DNA of 64,000 bases from Microtetraspora glauca (GTDB lineage: Bacteria; Actinomycetota; Actinomycetes; Streptosporangiales; Streptosporangiaceae). The position numbers and the translations under genes were made by a program. The stretch covers positions 124,001 to 188,000 of the forward strand of contig BBYL01000014.1 in NCBI GenBank assembly GCA_001570385.1, written 5' to 3'. Each line of letters begins with the position of its first letter. Within the stretch, counting starts at the first letter, position 1. The notes under the pieces were generated by a model that was given only the letters and a program-made list of their open reading frames with translations, had not been told where the DNA came from and ran no database searches. Below, one piece after another: positions 35,300 through 43,164 of this stretch.

Positions 35300-36631
35300 A
35301 TGAGGAGCGAGCGGATGAGTTCAGCCGGAGAGGGCCTGTCTCGTCCGCTGCCGGAGCAGGTGCGGTTACACGTGGTGGAGCTCGCGGCTCAGGTGCTGGG
35401 GTCCATGCCCGCCGCCGCGATTCCGTCTCAGTTGCGCGGCATCGCCAAGTTCGATCCGCGCAAGCGCGCCCGCCTCGGTAGCGCGCCGATCGCCGCCATG
35501 CTGGAAACGGACAAGGAGTTCCGCGAGACCGTCGCGGAGACGCTCCGGTCGGCCTGGCCCGACCTGGTCGCGGGTCTCGCCGACGGAGTGGTGCCCGCCG
35601 CCGCCGAGCCGGTGCTCGTCGCCGCGGCGGCCTACCTCACCCGGCCTCCGGGCTGGCCTGAGCTGGTCGAGCGAGCGCGCGAGGACCTGGAGCAGGCCAC
35701 GTCGGCCGAGGCGGGGCGCGAACAGGTGGAGGCCCGGCTTCGCGAGCAGCTCGCCACCCAGCGGACCGCCGCCAAGGAGGAGGCGGAGCGCTTCCGTGAA
35801 CAGGTGAGGGTGGCTCGCGCGGAGAACGCGGACCTTCGACGCAGGCTGCACGACGCGCGGGAGCGCGCGAAGGCGGCCGAGCGCAGGGCGGCCGAGATGG
35901 AGGCGGAGACCGCCGAGGCCAGAGCCAGGGTGGCGAACGCCAGCGGCGCGGCGGAGACCGAGGTCCGCAAGCTCAAGGAACGCCTCGCGGACGCCGAGCG
36001 GCACCTTGAGGCGAGCCGTCGTGCGGCCCGGGAGGGGCGCAGCGTGGAGGACGCCCGCATCCGGGTGCTCATGGACGCGCTGCAGGACGCCGCGGCAGGG
36101 CTCCGCAAGGAGCTGGCCCTGCCCACGATGATCAGCAAACCGGCCGACTACGTGTCCGCCGTGGTGCCGGGTGCGCCGAGCGTGCGGGCGGTGCCCGCCA
36201 GGGCGCTCGCCGACGACGATCCGCAGCTGTTCGACCAGTTGCTGGCCATCCCTAACCTGCACGTCATCATCGACGGCTACAACGTCACCAAGACGGGCTA
36301 CCCGTCCCTCACGCTGGCGGATCAGCGGGCGCGGCTCCTCACCGGACTGGGCGGCCTCGCCGTACAGGCAAGGGTGGAGGTGACCTGCGTCTTCGACGGG
36401 GCCGAGCTCAACGGGCCGGTCCAGGTCTCTGCTCCGCGTGGGGTCCGGGTGATGTTCAGCGCGCCCGGCCAGATCGCCGACGATCTCATCCGGCAGCTGG
36501 TCAAGGCGGAGCCGTCCGGCCGCGCCATCGCTGTGGTCTCCTCCGACCGGGAGGTGGCCGATTCGGTGCGCCGGATGGGGGCGCGGCCGGTGCCGTCGCT
36601 CCTGTTGCTCCGCCGTCTCGGCCGTACCTGA
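35300..36631 (+). CDS. NYN (YacP/Rae1-like) domain protein with long coiled coil
   Basis: A 443-residue protein. Residues about 10-110 are an alpha-helical domain, 120-270 a long Ala/Arg/Glu coiled coil, and 305-440 a NYN/YacP ribonuclease-like domain opening with HVIIDGYNVTKTGYP and containing conserved acidic residues (VFDGAE, SSDREVAD). In Bacillus, YacP/Rae1 cleaves mRNA on the ribosome; the N-terminal and coiled-coil parts here are an actinobacterial addition. Start at 35300 (AAGGA 8 nt upstream) or at 35315 (GAGGAG 8 nt upstream). Cytosolic. Confidence 0.88.
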   Translation: MRSERMSSAGEGLSRPLPEQVRLHVVELAAQVLGSMPAAAIPSQLRGIAKFDPRKRARLGSAPIAAMLETDKEFRETVAETLRSAWPDLVAGLADGVVPAAAEPVLVAAAAYLTRPPGWPELVERAREDLEQATSAEAGREQVEARLREQLATQRTAAKEEAERFREQVRVARAENADLRRRLHDARERAKAAERRAAEMEAETAEARARVANASGAAETEVRKLKERLADAERHLEASRRAAREGRSVEDARIRVLMDALQDAAAGLRKELALPTMISKPADYVSAVVPGAPSVRAVPARALADDDPQLFDQLLAIPNLHVIIDGYNVTKTGYPSLTLADQRARLLTGLGGLAVQARVEVTCVFDGAELNGPVQVSAPRGVRVMFSAPGQIADDLIRQLVKAEPSGRAIAVVSSDREVADSVRRMGARPVPSLLLLRRLGRT

Positions 36632-36757
36632 TCACCTAGAGTGCCAGGCTGATCGCCATAGGTGATGATCAGGTCGAATACCTGCGAATAGGTTGAATCG
36701 CCATGATCGCCTGAGTAAAGTCGCGCCCCAGGTTTGTCTATGACGAAGGGGGCCTGA

Positions 36758-37717
36758 GTGCGAGGGCGTGTACCGGTGGCCGTCGGCTTGGCCGCTGTGG
36801 CGCTGCTGCTGCCCATCACCGGCGCGCAGGCGGATCCCAAGCCCACTGTCGCGCAGGCCAAGGCCAAGCTGAAGAAGCTCGACGAGCAGGCCGACAAGAT
36901 CGTGGATCAGTACAACGCGGCCAACGAGAAGTGGAAGAAGGCCAAGAAGCAGTACATCGCGGTCAATACCACCTACAAGGCGCAGGCCAGCAAGGTCGAG
37001 GAGCTGCGCGAGGGGCTGGTCACGGTCGCCAACAGCACCTACCAGACCGGGGATGTCGTCTCCTTCGGTCTGTTCTACAGCCCGGACCCCGAGTCCATGC
37101 TCAGCGGTCTCGCCGCGCTCGACCAGCTCTCCCAGGGGCGTGCCCGGCGGCTCAGTGAGTACCAGGGCGCCATCGCCGACCTCAAACGGCAGCGAGACCA
37201 GAAGAAGAGCACCTTCGACGAAGCGGCCAAGGTCAAGGCCGATCTCCTCAAGGAGAAGAAGAAGGCCGACGAACTGGTCAAGGAGCAGACCGAGCTGCTG
37301 CGTCGCCTGGGCGCCTACAACGCCGGCAACCCCAACAGTGCGGGCATCGCCTATACGGGTTCGGCCTCCGGCAACGCGCTCGCCGCGCTCCAGTTCGCCT
37401 ACCGCCAGATCGGCAAGCCGTACCGCTACGGCGGGACCGGGCCGGGGGCCTGGGACTGCTCAGGGCTCGTCCAGGCGGCCTGGTCGAGCGGCGGGGTCTC
37501 GCTGCCGCGTACGAGCTTCGAGCAGTGGGCCTGGGGTGCCAGCCGCAGGGTCTCGCTCGACGCCCTGGAGGCGGGCGACCTCCTCTTCCACAGTGGGTAC
37601 GGGCATGTGGGCATCTACGCCGGAGACGGCAAGGTCGTCCACGCTCCCCGGACGGGCGATGTGGTGAAGGTCGTCACGCTCGCCCAGTACAACGCCATCG
37701 GCGCCGTACGTCCCTGA
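36758..37717 (+). CDS. Secreted NlpC/P60 peptidoglycan endopeptidase (RipA/RipC-like)
   Basis: A 319-residue cell-wall hydrolase. A signal peptide (about 1-25, ending GAQA) leads to an Ala/Lys coiled-coil region (27-185), then an NlpC/P60 domain with catalytic Cys234 (WDCSG), His283 (GYGHVGIY) and His295. These enzymes cut the D-Glu/mDAP bond in stem peptides and act in daughter-cell separation; the coiled coil commonly gates the active site in the RipA/RipC group. GTG start. The position next to exonuclease/trpD genes matches Rv2190c in M. tuberculosis. Confidence 0.94.
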   Translation: MRGRVPVAVGLAAVALLLPITGAQADPKPTVAQAKAKLKKLDEQADKIVDQYNAANEKWKKAKKQYIAVNTTYKAQASKVEELREGLVTVANSTYQTGDVVSFGLFYSPDPESMLSGLAALDQLSQGRARRLSEYQGAIADLKRQRDQKKSTFDEAAKVKADLLKEKKKADELVKEQTELLRRLGAYNAGNPNSAGIAYTGSASGNALAALQFAYRQIGKPYRYGGTGPGAWDCSGLVQAAWSSGGVSLPRTSFEQWAWGASRRVSLDALEAGDLLFHSGYGHVGIYAGDGKVVHAPRTGDVVKVVTLAQYNAIGAVRP

Positions 37718-38233
37718 TCTCGGCCGCCGGGAACTCCGGCGACCGCCCCGGCCGGGGCACCGGATCGCCGGTGCCCCGGGCCGCACACCCGTTGGTGTCC
37801 CGTCCGCACCGCCGTCACACTGTCGCGAGTCCGCATGCCTCGGATCTGTCCTGTGCCGCGTATTTCGGCGGTGTTCGCGCGGCTTTCGGCGGTGTCCGCG
37901 TGGCCGGACGCCGCTGAGCGCGCCGGTGCTCTGCGGCGAGGTTCCATGTCGATGGCCCCTGGCCCCGTCCCTCCTGAGCCCGGCTTCCCCTGGTTCCGGC
38001 CCTGTGAGCCGGCATGGAGCCCGTAGGGCGCTCGATCGAGCCCCTGGGGACGGCTGTATGCCAATGGGTGAGGCCGGGGCCGGTGAATCCTGAACGCCCG
38101 CACGAACGGACGCCTCAAGGAGCAACCAGTCCCGCTCTATGCGGCGGGATCACTCGGTCCTGTTATACGGGGCGATTCGACGGTGGAAAATCATGATTCC
38201 GCGATCACCTTCACCCATCGGCGGAAGCGGCAT

Positions 38234-38251
38234 ATGTGACAACTCTCACAT
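38234..38251. promoter_or_regulatory. CRP-type operator 1
   Basis: ATGTGACAACTCTCACAT holds TGTGA-N6-TCACA, the exact consensus of cAMP receptor protein (CRP/Crp) sites, with matching flanking A/T. It lies in an AT-rich stretch without genes. Confidence 0.75.
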
Positions 38252-38373
38252 CGTGTGCGCGAACGTCGATCGGACCCAGGGTGCTTCCCGTGGAATTTCG
38301 ATCACCAAAATAGATCTACCTTCTAGGGTGTCTGCTGGTGCAAATGTGGCAGTTCCGGAGGATGTTTCGCAAT

Positions 38374-38391
38374 ATGTGACCAGAGTCACAT
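38374..38391. promoter_or_regulatory. CRP-type operator 2
   Basis: ATGTGACCAGAGTCACAT again matches TGTGA-N6-TCACA perfectly. It is exactly 140 bp from operator 1 and about 240 bp before the riboswitch, consistent with control of the promoter that drives the riboswitch-NlpC/P60 transcript. Confidence 0.78.
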
Positions 38392-38611
38392 TTTAGTGCG
38401 GAATGCATCGGGTACGCAGGGGTTTTCGTTTTACCGGAGCCTTTATTCGATCTTTATTTCTTGGCATGGACTTTGCCGACCTATGGCACGAATCGGTAAC
38501 TTCTGGGCCGCGACGTGCACTCCACGCCGTCGCCATGAACGCCGGTACCAGCCGCGTTCGTGCCGATCATCCGTCGTCGTCACCCGCTTCGCGATCCCCC
38601 CGGGTGCGGCG

Positions 38612-38757
38612 ACATGCCGAGTCCGTGCAGTCAGGAGGCACGGAGCCGGGGAACCAATGACCTTCATCGAAGGTCCGGGGTGAATCGGCGCCTTTCGCGC
38701 CGTAGGGCGACTTCCCCGCCCGAATCCGTCAGCTAACCCGGTAGGCGCAAGCGGAAG
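38612..38757 (+). ncRNA. ydaO/yuaA (cyclic di-AMP) riboswitch
   Basis: Consensus blocks of the ydaO class occur in order: GCCGAGTCCG (38616-38625), GGAGCCGGGGAACC (38642-38655), GGGGTGAATC (38677-38686), TAGGGCGACTTCCCC (38703-38717) and CCGAATCCGTCAGCTAACCC (38720-38739), then GGTAGGCG. The final SD-like AGGAG follows 6 nt after the aptamer. The class binds c-di-AMP and turns genes off. It is known in actinobacteria upstream of cell-wall hydrolase genes, exactly the context here. An internal pair ATGACCTTCATCGAAGGTC forms the variable hairpin. Confidence 0.93.
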
Positions 38758-38772
38758 ACCATAGGAGCGATC

Positions 38773-39369
38773 CTGTCTAGCACCCCTGCACGCCTGTCCC
38801 GCCTTGCCCGCGTCACCCTCGGTGGCGCAGCGATCACCGCCTCTGTCGCAGCCGTCGGAGCCCAGCCCGCGTCGGCCGAACCGGTGACGGACGGCCTCTC
38901 ATTGGAAACGGCCACCACGACGGCGGCCGCCGCGAAGGCGGAGACTTCCGCCAAAGCGGCCATAGTCTCGAAGGTCACGATCCGTCAGGCCAAGGCAGCC
39001 CGCCAGAAGCGCCTCGCGGAGAAGGCCATCAAGGTGGCCAAGAAGCAGATCGGCGACCCGTACCGATGGGGAGCCACAGGACCGGGCGCGTTCGACTGCT
39101 CGGGCCTGGTCCAGTACGCCTGGGAGAAGGCGGGCGTCAAGATCCCCCGCACGACCTGGTCACAGAAGAGCGGCGTCAAGAAGAAGGTCTCCTGGGAGAA
39201 CCTCAAGCCCGGCGACCTCATCTTCACGAGCGGCGGCGGCCACGTGGGCATGTACGTCGGGAAGGGCAAGATGATCCACGCGCCGCACACCGGCGCGCAG
39301 GTCAGGATCGACAAGCTCGACGCGTACCGCAAGAGCAGCTTCGTCGGCGCGGTCCGTCCCGGGGCCTGA
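38773..39369 (+). CDS. NlpC/P60 peptidoglycan hydrolase under riboswitch control (CTG start)
   Basis: A 198-residue secreted hydrolase. No ATG, GTG or TTG exists in frame between a stop at 38734 and a GTG at 38884. The latter would remove the obvious signal peptide (about residues 8-35: RLARVTLGGAAITASVAAVG, cut after QPASA). A CTG at 38773 with AGGAG 6 nt upstream fits. After an Ala/Lys helical linker, the NlpC/P60 domain has Cys109 (FDCSG), His157 (GGGHVGMY) and His169 (MIHAPH). It should cleave peptidoglycan stem peptides outside the cell. Expression appears set by CRP, c-di-AMP riboswitch and a weak start codon together. Confidence 0.85.
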   Translation: MSSTPARLSRLARVTLGGAAITASVAAVGAQPASAEPVTDGLSLETATTTAAAAKAETSAKAAIVSKVTIRQAKAARQKRLAEKAIKVAKKQIGDPYRWGATGPGAFDCSGLVQYAWEKAGVKIPRTTWSQKSGVKKKVSWENLKPGDLIFTSGGGHVGMYVGKGKMIHAPHTGAQVRIDKLDAYRKSSFVGAVRPGA

Positions 39370-39571
39370 GCTCCCTACGCCGAACGTCGGAATTCCCCCC
39401 GACCGACTGCCGTCCGTCCCTGGGCCGCTGCCCCCACCGAGCCATCCTCTCGGTCCGTCCCGGGGACTGAGCCCCCATCAACCCCCCAGCCGGGCGTGCC
39501 CGGCTCGAACCCCACCCGGGCGCGCCCGGGCCGCCCCCCGGCCGGGTGCGGTTCGACACCGGTACGCCGCA

Positions 39572-39604
39572 CGGCCCCGCCCCTCTGCCAGAGGGGCGGG
39601 GCCG
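39572..39604. terminator. Perfect 16-bp inverted repeat
   Basis: CGGCCCCGCCCCTCTG and its exact reverse complement flank a single central C. It lies between the NlpC/P60 gene and the metallopeptidase gene, about 200 bp after the former. Likely a terminator without T-tract. GCCGGGC-GT-GCCCGGC and CCCGGGCGCGCCCGGG palindromes lie just upstream (39480-39540). Confidence 0.5.
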
Positions 39605-39635
39605 CGGCATGTCCGGAGGCTCGTACGATTTCGGC

Positions 39636-40529
39636 ATGCGTGCTGTGGTCCGCCTCGGGGCGGCCGTGCTGGTCGCGGGGGCGGTGACGGCCCTGCCCGC
39701 CGACGCGCCGCCCGACCGGGCGCTGGCCACCGCGCGCGCGGTCATGGGCGAGCATCCCGAGATGTGGGCCGGAGCGTCGCTCGTCAGAGGACAGCACGCC
39801 CTCGTGATCGGCGGCCGGACGGCGGCCGATCCCCGGTCCGCCTCGCGATCCCTCTCGGCGCCCGGAGCCCGTCCGGAGGTACGCCCCGGCTCGGTGCCGG
39901 TCGCGGGGCTGGCCGCCGTGGCCGACTCCGCCCGCCGTACGGTCGCGCGGGTCTGGGGGTCCGTGGACGCGGTGATCCTCGTCCCCGCGACCGACGCGCA
40001 GGCCGCCGTTCTCGCCTCGCCCGCCGGAGTGACGGGCCTCGCCGCGCTGGCCGACGTCGATCACGTCATCGTCGCGCCCTCGGGTTTCGCCCGCCTGTCG
40101 GAGACCGGGCGCCGCGTCGTGCTCGCCCACGAGCTGACGCACGTCGCCACCGGGGCCGCGGTCGCCGGTGACATGCCGGCCTGGCTGGTGGAGGGTTTCG
40201 CCGACTACGTCGGCTATCTCGACAGCGGCCTGACCGCCCGTGCCGTCGCCACCGAGCTCGCCGCCGAGGTCCGCGCCGGCACGCTCCCCGCGGCGCTGCC
40301 CGGCCGTGAGGCGTTCCGCCCCGGCTCGGTACGGCTCCCGCAGGCGTACGAGGAGGCGTGGCTGGCCTGCCGGTACATCGCCGAGCGGTACGGGGAGCGC
40401 GCCCTGGTGGCCCTCTATCGCGCGGCGAGCGACCATGATCTCGCCACGGCGCTGGTAAAAACATTGGGCACGAACCTCGCGGAGCTCACCGCGGCCTGGC
40501 GAGAGTACGTGCGGAGCGAGCTCGCCTGA
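39636..40529 (+). CDS. Secreted gluzincin metallopeptidase (peptidase MA-like)
   Basis: A 297-residue protein with a short signal (RAVVRLGAAVLVAGAVTAL) and a gluzincin catalytic site: His165, Glu166 and His169 (AHELTHVAT), with Glu186 (LVEGFADY) as third zinc ligand, typical of M1/MA-like peptidases. Start at the ATG at 39636, which has TACGAT 6 nt upstream and no ribosome-binding site (leaderless). Substrate unknown. It is followed 40 bp later by a second, unrelated metallopeptidase. Confidence 0.83.
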   Translation: MRAVVRLGAAVLVAGAVTALPADAPPDRALATARAVMGEHPEMWAGASLVRGQHALVIGGRTAADPRSASRSLSAPGARPEVRPGSVPVAGLAAVADSARRTVARVWGSVDAVILVPATDAQAAVLASPAGVTGLAALADVDHVIVAPSGFARLSETGRRVVLAHELTHVATGAAVAGDMPAWLVEGFADYVGYLDSGLTARAVATELAAEVRAGTLPAALPGREAFRPGSVRLPQAYEEAWLACRYIAERYGERALVALYRAASDHDLATALVKTLGTNLAELTAAWREYVRSELA

Positions 40530-40568
40530 CGCGCCGCCCACGAGAGGCCACCGGGGGACTGTGAAGGG

Positions 40569-41879
40569 GTGATGGGGATGCCACGGAGTGACGTCGCCGG
40601 CCGGGTCGGCAGGCCCGGAGCCGGCACGGGATCCGGGAGCCGGGCGGCGGGGATCGCGCTGCTGGTCCTGGGAGCGGTCCTGATGGGGGTCGTCGCCGTC
40701 ACGACCCCGTGGAACGCCCTCGGCCCCGGCGCCCCGGAGGTGCGCCCCGATCCCGCGCGGGACTTCACCCCCGCGCAGCTCGCCCGCGCCGACGCCTTCG
40801 ACGCGGCGACCTCGCTTCCTGGCTATCTGTCGCTCGCGCTGACGCTGGTCATCGCGGGCGTGCTCGTCCTGACCCCGGTCGGCGCCCGGCTGATCGGACG
40901 GATCAGAGGGCCCTGGTGGGTGAGGGCGATACTCGGCGTGCTGGGCGTCTACGTCGTCTCGCTGCTGCTGAGATGGCCGCTCGGGATGTGGATGGAGACC
41001 GTGCTGCGGGAGTACGGCCTGTCCACGCAGACGTGGGGCACGTGGACCGCCGACCGGCTGAAGAACTTCGGCCTCCAGATCGTGCTCTCCGGTGTCGCCG
41101 TGCTGGTGATCGTCGCGCTTGCCCGGAAATGGCCGCGCACCTGGTGGATCCCCGCGTCCCTCGGCGCCTTCACGCTGACCGTCGTGCTGTCCTTCGCCTA
41201 CCCGGTCGTGGTCGAACCGATGTTCAACACGTTCACGCCGCTGCCCGCCGGGCAGTTGCGCGCCGACCTGCTCGCGATGGCCGCAAAGGACGGCGTTCCC
41301 GTCAAGGACGTGCTGGTCGCCGACGCCTCCCGCCGCACCACCGCGCTCAACGCGTACGTGTCGGGGTTCGGGGCGACCCGCCGGATCGTGGTGTACGACA
41401 CGCTGGTCAGCCAACCGGCGGACGAGGTCAAGCTGATCGTCGCGCACGAACTCGGCCACGCCAAGCGCGACGACGTTCTCTACGGCACGCTGGTGGGCGC
41501 GCTCGGCGCGGCGGCGGGGACCTGCCTGCTGTTCATCGCCGTCCAGGCGCTGCGCCGGCGCGCGGGCGTGTCCTCCGCGGGCGACCCCCGGGCCGTCGGT
41601 CTGCTCGTCGGGCTCATCTCCCTCGGCACCGTGCTGTCCGGCCCCGCGCAGAACGTGGTGAGCCGCCAGATCGAAGCCCGCGCCGACGCGCACGCGCTCG
41701 ACCTCACCAGGGACCCCGCCACGTTCGTGGCGATGCAGAAGAGCCTCGCGGTGCGCAACATCTCGGATCTCTCCCCGAACGCCCTGGAGTACCTGCTGTA
41801 CGCCTCGCATCCCTCGACCGCGGAGCGCATCGCCATGGCCAGGTCCTGGGCGGGACTCAACGGCCTGCCGCGACCATGA
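40569..41879 (+). CDS. M48 family integral membrane metallopeptidase (Ste24/CAAX protease-like)
   Basis: A 436-residue polytopic protease with about seven hydrophobic segments. Zinc ligands are His293 and His297 with catalytic Glu294 (AHELGHAKRDD) and Glu369 (RQIEARADAHAL). The NAYVSGFGATRRIVVYDTL block and VEPMFNTFTPLP are Ste24 hallmarks. It differs from the HtpX in the psp operon by its longer N-terminal membrane part. Eukaryotic relatives clip prenylated proteins; bacterial ones work in membrane protein quality control. Alternative ATGs at 40572 and 40578. Confidence 0.92.
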   Translation: MMGMPRSDVAGRVGRPGAGTGSGSRAAGIALLVLGAVLMGVVAVTTPWNALGPGAPEVRPDPARDFTPAQLARADAFDAATSLPGYLSLALTLVIAGVLVLTPVGARLIGRIRGPWWVRAILGVLGVYVVSLLLRWPLGMWMETVLREYGLSTQTWGTWTADRLKNFGLQIVLSGVAVLVIVALARKWPRTWWIPASLGAFTLTVVLSFAYPVVVEPMFNTFTPLPAGQLRADLLAMAAKDGVPVKDVLVADASRRTTALNAYVSGFGATRRIVVYDTLVSQPADEVKLIVAHELGHAKRDDVLYGTLVGALGAAAGTCLLFIAVQALRRRAGVSSAGDPRAVGLLVGLISLGTVLSGPAQNVVSRQIEARADAHALDLTRDPATFVAMQKSLAVRNISDLSPNALEYLLYASHPSTAERIAMARSWAGLNGLPRP

Positions 41880-41919
41880 CGGCACGGCCATGAACAGGGG
41901 TGAGCCCGGAGGAGCGGCC

Positions 41920-43107
41920 GTGGACAGGACGCTGTTCGTCACCAACGACTTCCCGCCCAGGGCCGGAGGCATCCAGGCGTTCGTCCACGGGCTCGCCTCC
42001 CGCCTCGACCCGGCCTCGGTCGTGGTCTACGCCCCGCGATGGAAGGGGTGTGAGGCGTTCGACGCGCGGCAGCCGTACGAGGTGGTGCGGCATCCGACGT
42101 CGCTGATGCTGCCCACGCGGCGGGTGGCGCGCCGGGCCGCGGAGCTGGCGAGGGACTGCGGCACCGTCGTCTTCGGCGCCGCGGCCCCGCTCGGCCTCCT
42201 CGCCCCCGCGCTGCGCGACGACGGAGCCCGGCGGATGGTGATGCTGACGCACGGCCACGAGGCGTCCTGGGCCAGGCTGCCGATCGCCCGCGACCTCCTG
42301 CGGCGCATCGGCGAGAGCGCCGACGTGGTCACCTACCTGGGCGGATACACGCGCCGCCACCTCGCCCCGCACATCGCCGCGACCAAGCTCGTACGGCTCG
42401 CGCCGGGCGTGGACACCTCGGTCTTCCACCCCGGCGCGGGAGGCGCGCTGATCAGGAGATCGTTGGGACTCGGCGCCCGGCCCGTGGTCGTCTGCGTCTC
42501 CCGGCTGGTGCCGCGTAAGGGGCAGGACACCCTGGTCCGCGCGTGGCCGCTGGTCCGTGCCCGGGTCCCCGACGCGGCGCTGCTGCTGGTCGGAGGAGGC
42601 CCCTCCCGCGACGCGCTGCGGCGGGTGGCGGCCAGGAGCGGGCTGGGGGACTCCGTGCTGTTCACCGGCTCCGTGCCATGGTCCGCGCTGCCGTCGTACT
42701 ACGACGCCGGCGACGTCTTCGCCATGCCGTGCCGTACCCGCATGGGCGGGTTGGACGTGGAAGGGCTCGGCATCGTCTATCTGGAGGCGTCCGCGACCGG
42801 CCTTCCCGTCGTCGCGGGCGCGTCGGGGGGCGCCCCCGACGCCGTACGGCACGGCGAGACGGGCCTGGTCGTCGACGGGACGTCACACGAGGAGGTGGCG
42901 GACGCGCTGGTCGAGCTGCTGCGCGATCCCGCCCGCGCCCGCGTGATGGGCGAGCGCGGCCGGACGTGGATCGAGGAGGAGTGGCGCTGGGATCTCGTCG
43001 CCGCGCGCTTCTCCGCCCTGCTGGCGGCGGACCGCACCGAGGAGGGGCCGGCGGACCCGCCACGGGATCGCGCGATCCCGGGCGGCGGGCAGTCGGACCC
43101 TCCCTAG
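41920..43107 (+). CDS. pimB: GDP-mannose:PIM mannosyltransferase (PimB'-like, GT4)
   Basis: A 395-residue GT-B glycosyltransferase closely resembling PimB' (Rv2188c), which adds the second mannose to phosphatidylinositol mannoside on the inner face of the membrane. It starts TLFVTNDFPPRAGGIQ (acceptor loop), has VCVSRLVPRKGQD and a GT4 EX7E block (DVEGLGIVYLEASATG). The GTG at 41920 was chosen because GGAGGAG lies 5 nt upstream; an ATG at 41890 has none. The C-terminal 25 residues are low complexity. Convergent with the acyl-CoA ligase gene. Confidence 0.9.
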   Translation: MDRTLFVTNDFPPRAGGIQAFVHGLASRLDPASVVVYAPRWKGCEAFDARQPYEVVRHPTSLMLPTRRVARRAAELARDCGTVVFGAAAPLGLLAPALRDDGARRMVMLTHGHEASWARLPIARDLLRRIGESADVVTYLGGYTRRHLAPHIAATKLVRLAPGVDTSVFHPGAGGALIRRSLGLGARPVVVCVSRLVPRKGQDTLVRAWPLVRARVPDAALLLVGGGPSRDALRRVAARSGLGDSVLFTGSVPWSALPSYYDAGDVFAMPCRTRMGGLDVEGLGIVYLEASATGLPVVAGASGGAPDAVRHGETGLVVDGTSHEEVADALVELLRDPARARVMGERGRTWIEEEWRWDLVAARFSALLAADRTEEGPADPPRDRAIPGGGQSDPP

Positions 43108-43127
43108 GGTCCCTCGCGGCATTCCCC

Positions 43128-43149
43128 GCCCCGGCGCGTCGCCCGGGGC
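43128..43149. terminator. Hairpin between convergent pimB and acyl-CoA ligase
   Basis: GCCCCGG (43128-43134) pairs with CCGGGGC (43143-43149) across an 8-nt loop, in the 57-bp gap between the two convergent stops. Confidence 0.45.
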
Positions 43150-43164
43150 TGGCGCCGTCGGGTC

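Noticed and set aside
38396..38683. 95-codon frame in the NlpC/P60 upstream region
   Set aside because: It crosses the riboswitch aptamer and has no ribosome-binding site or conserved sequence.
39480..39575. T-loop-like GTTCGA sequences suggesting a tRNA
   Set aside because: No cloverleaf can be built; the GTTCGA and TCGAAC words belong to GC-rich palindromes.
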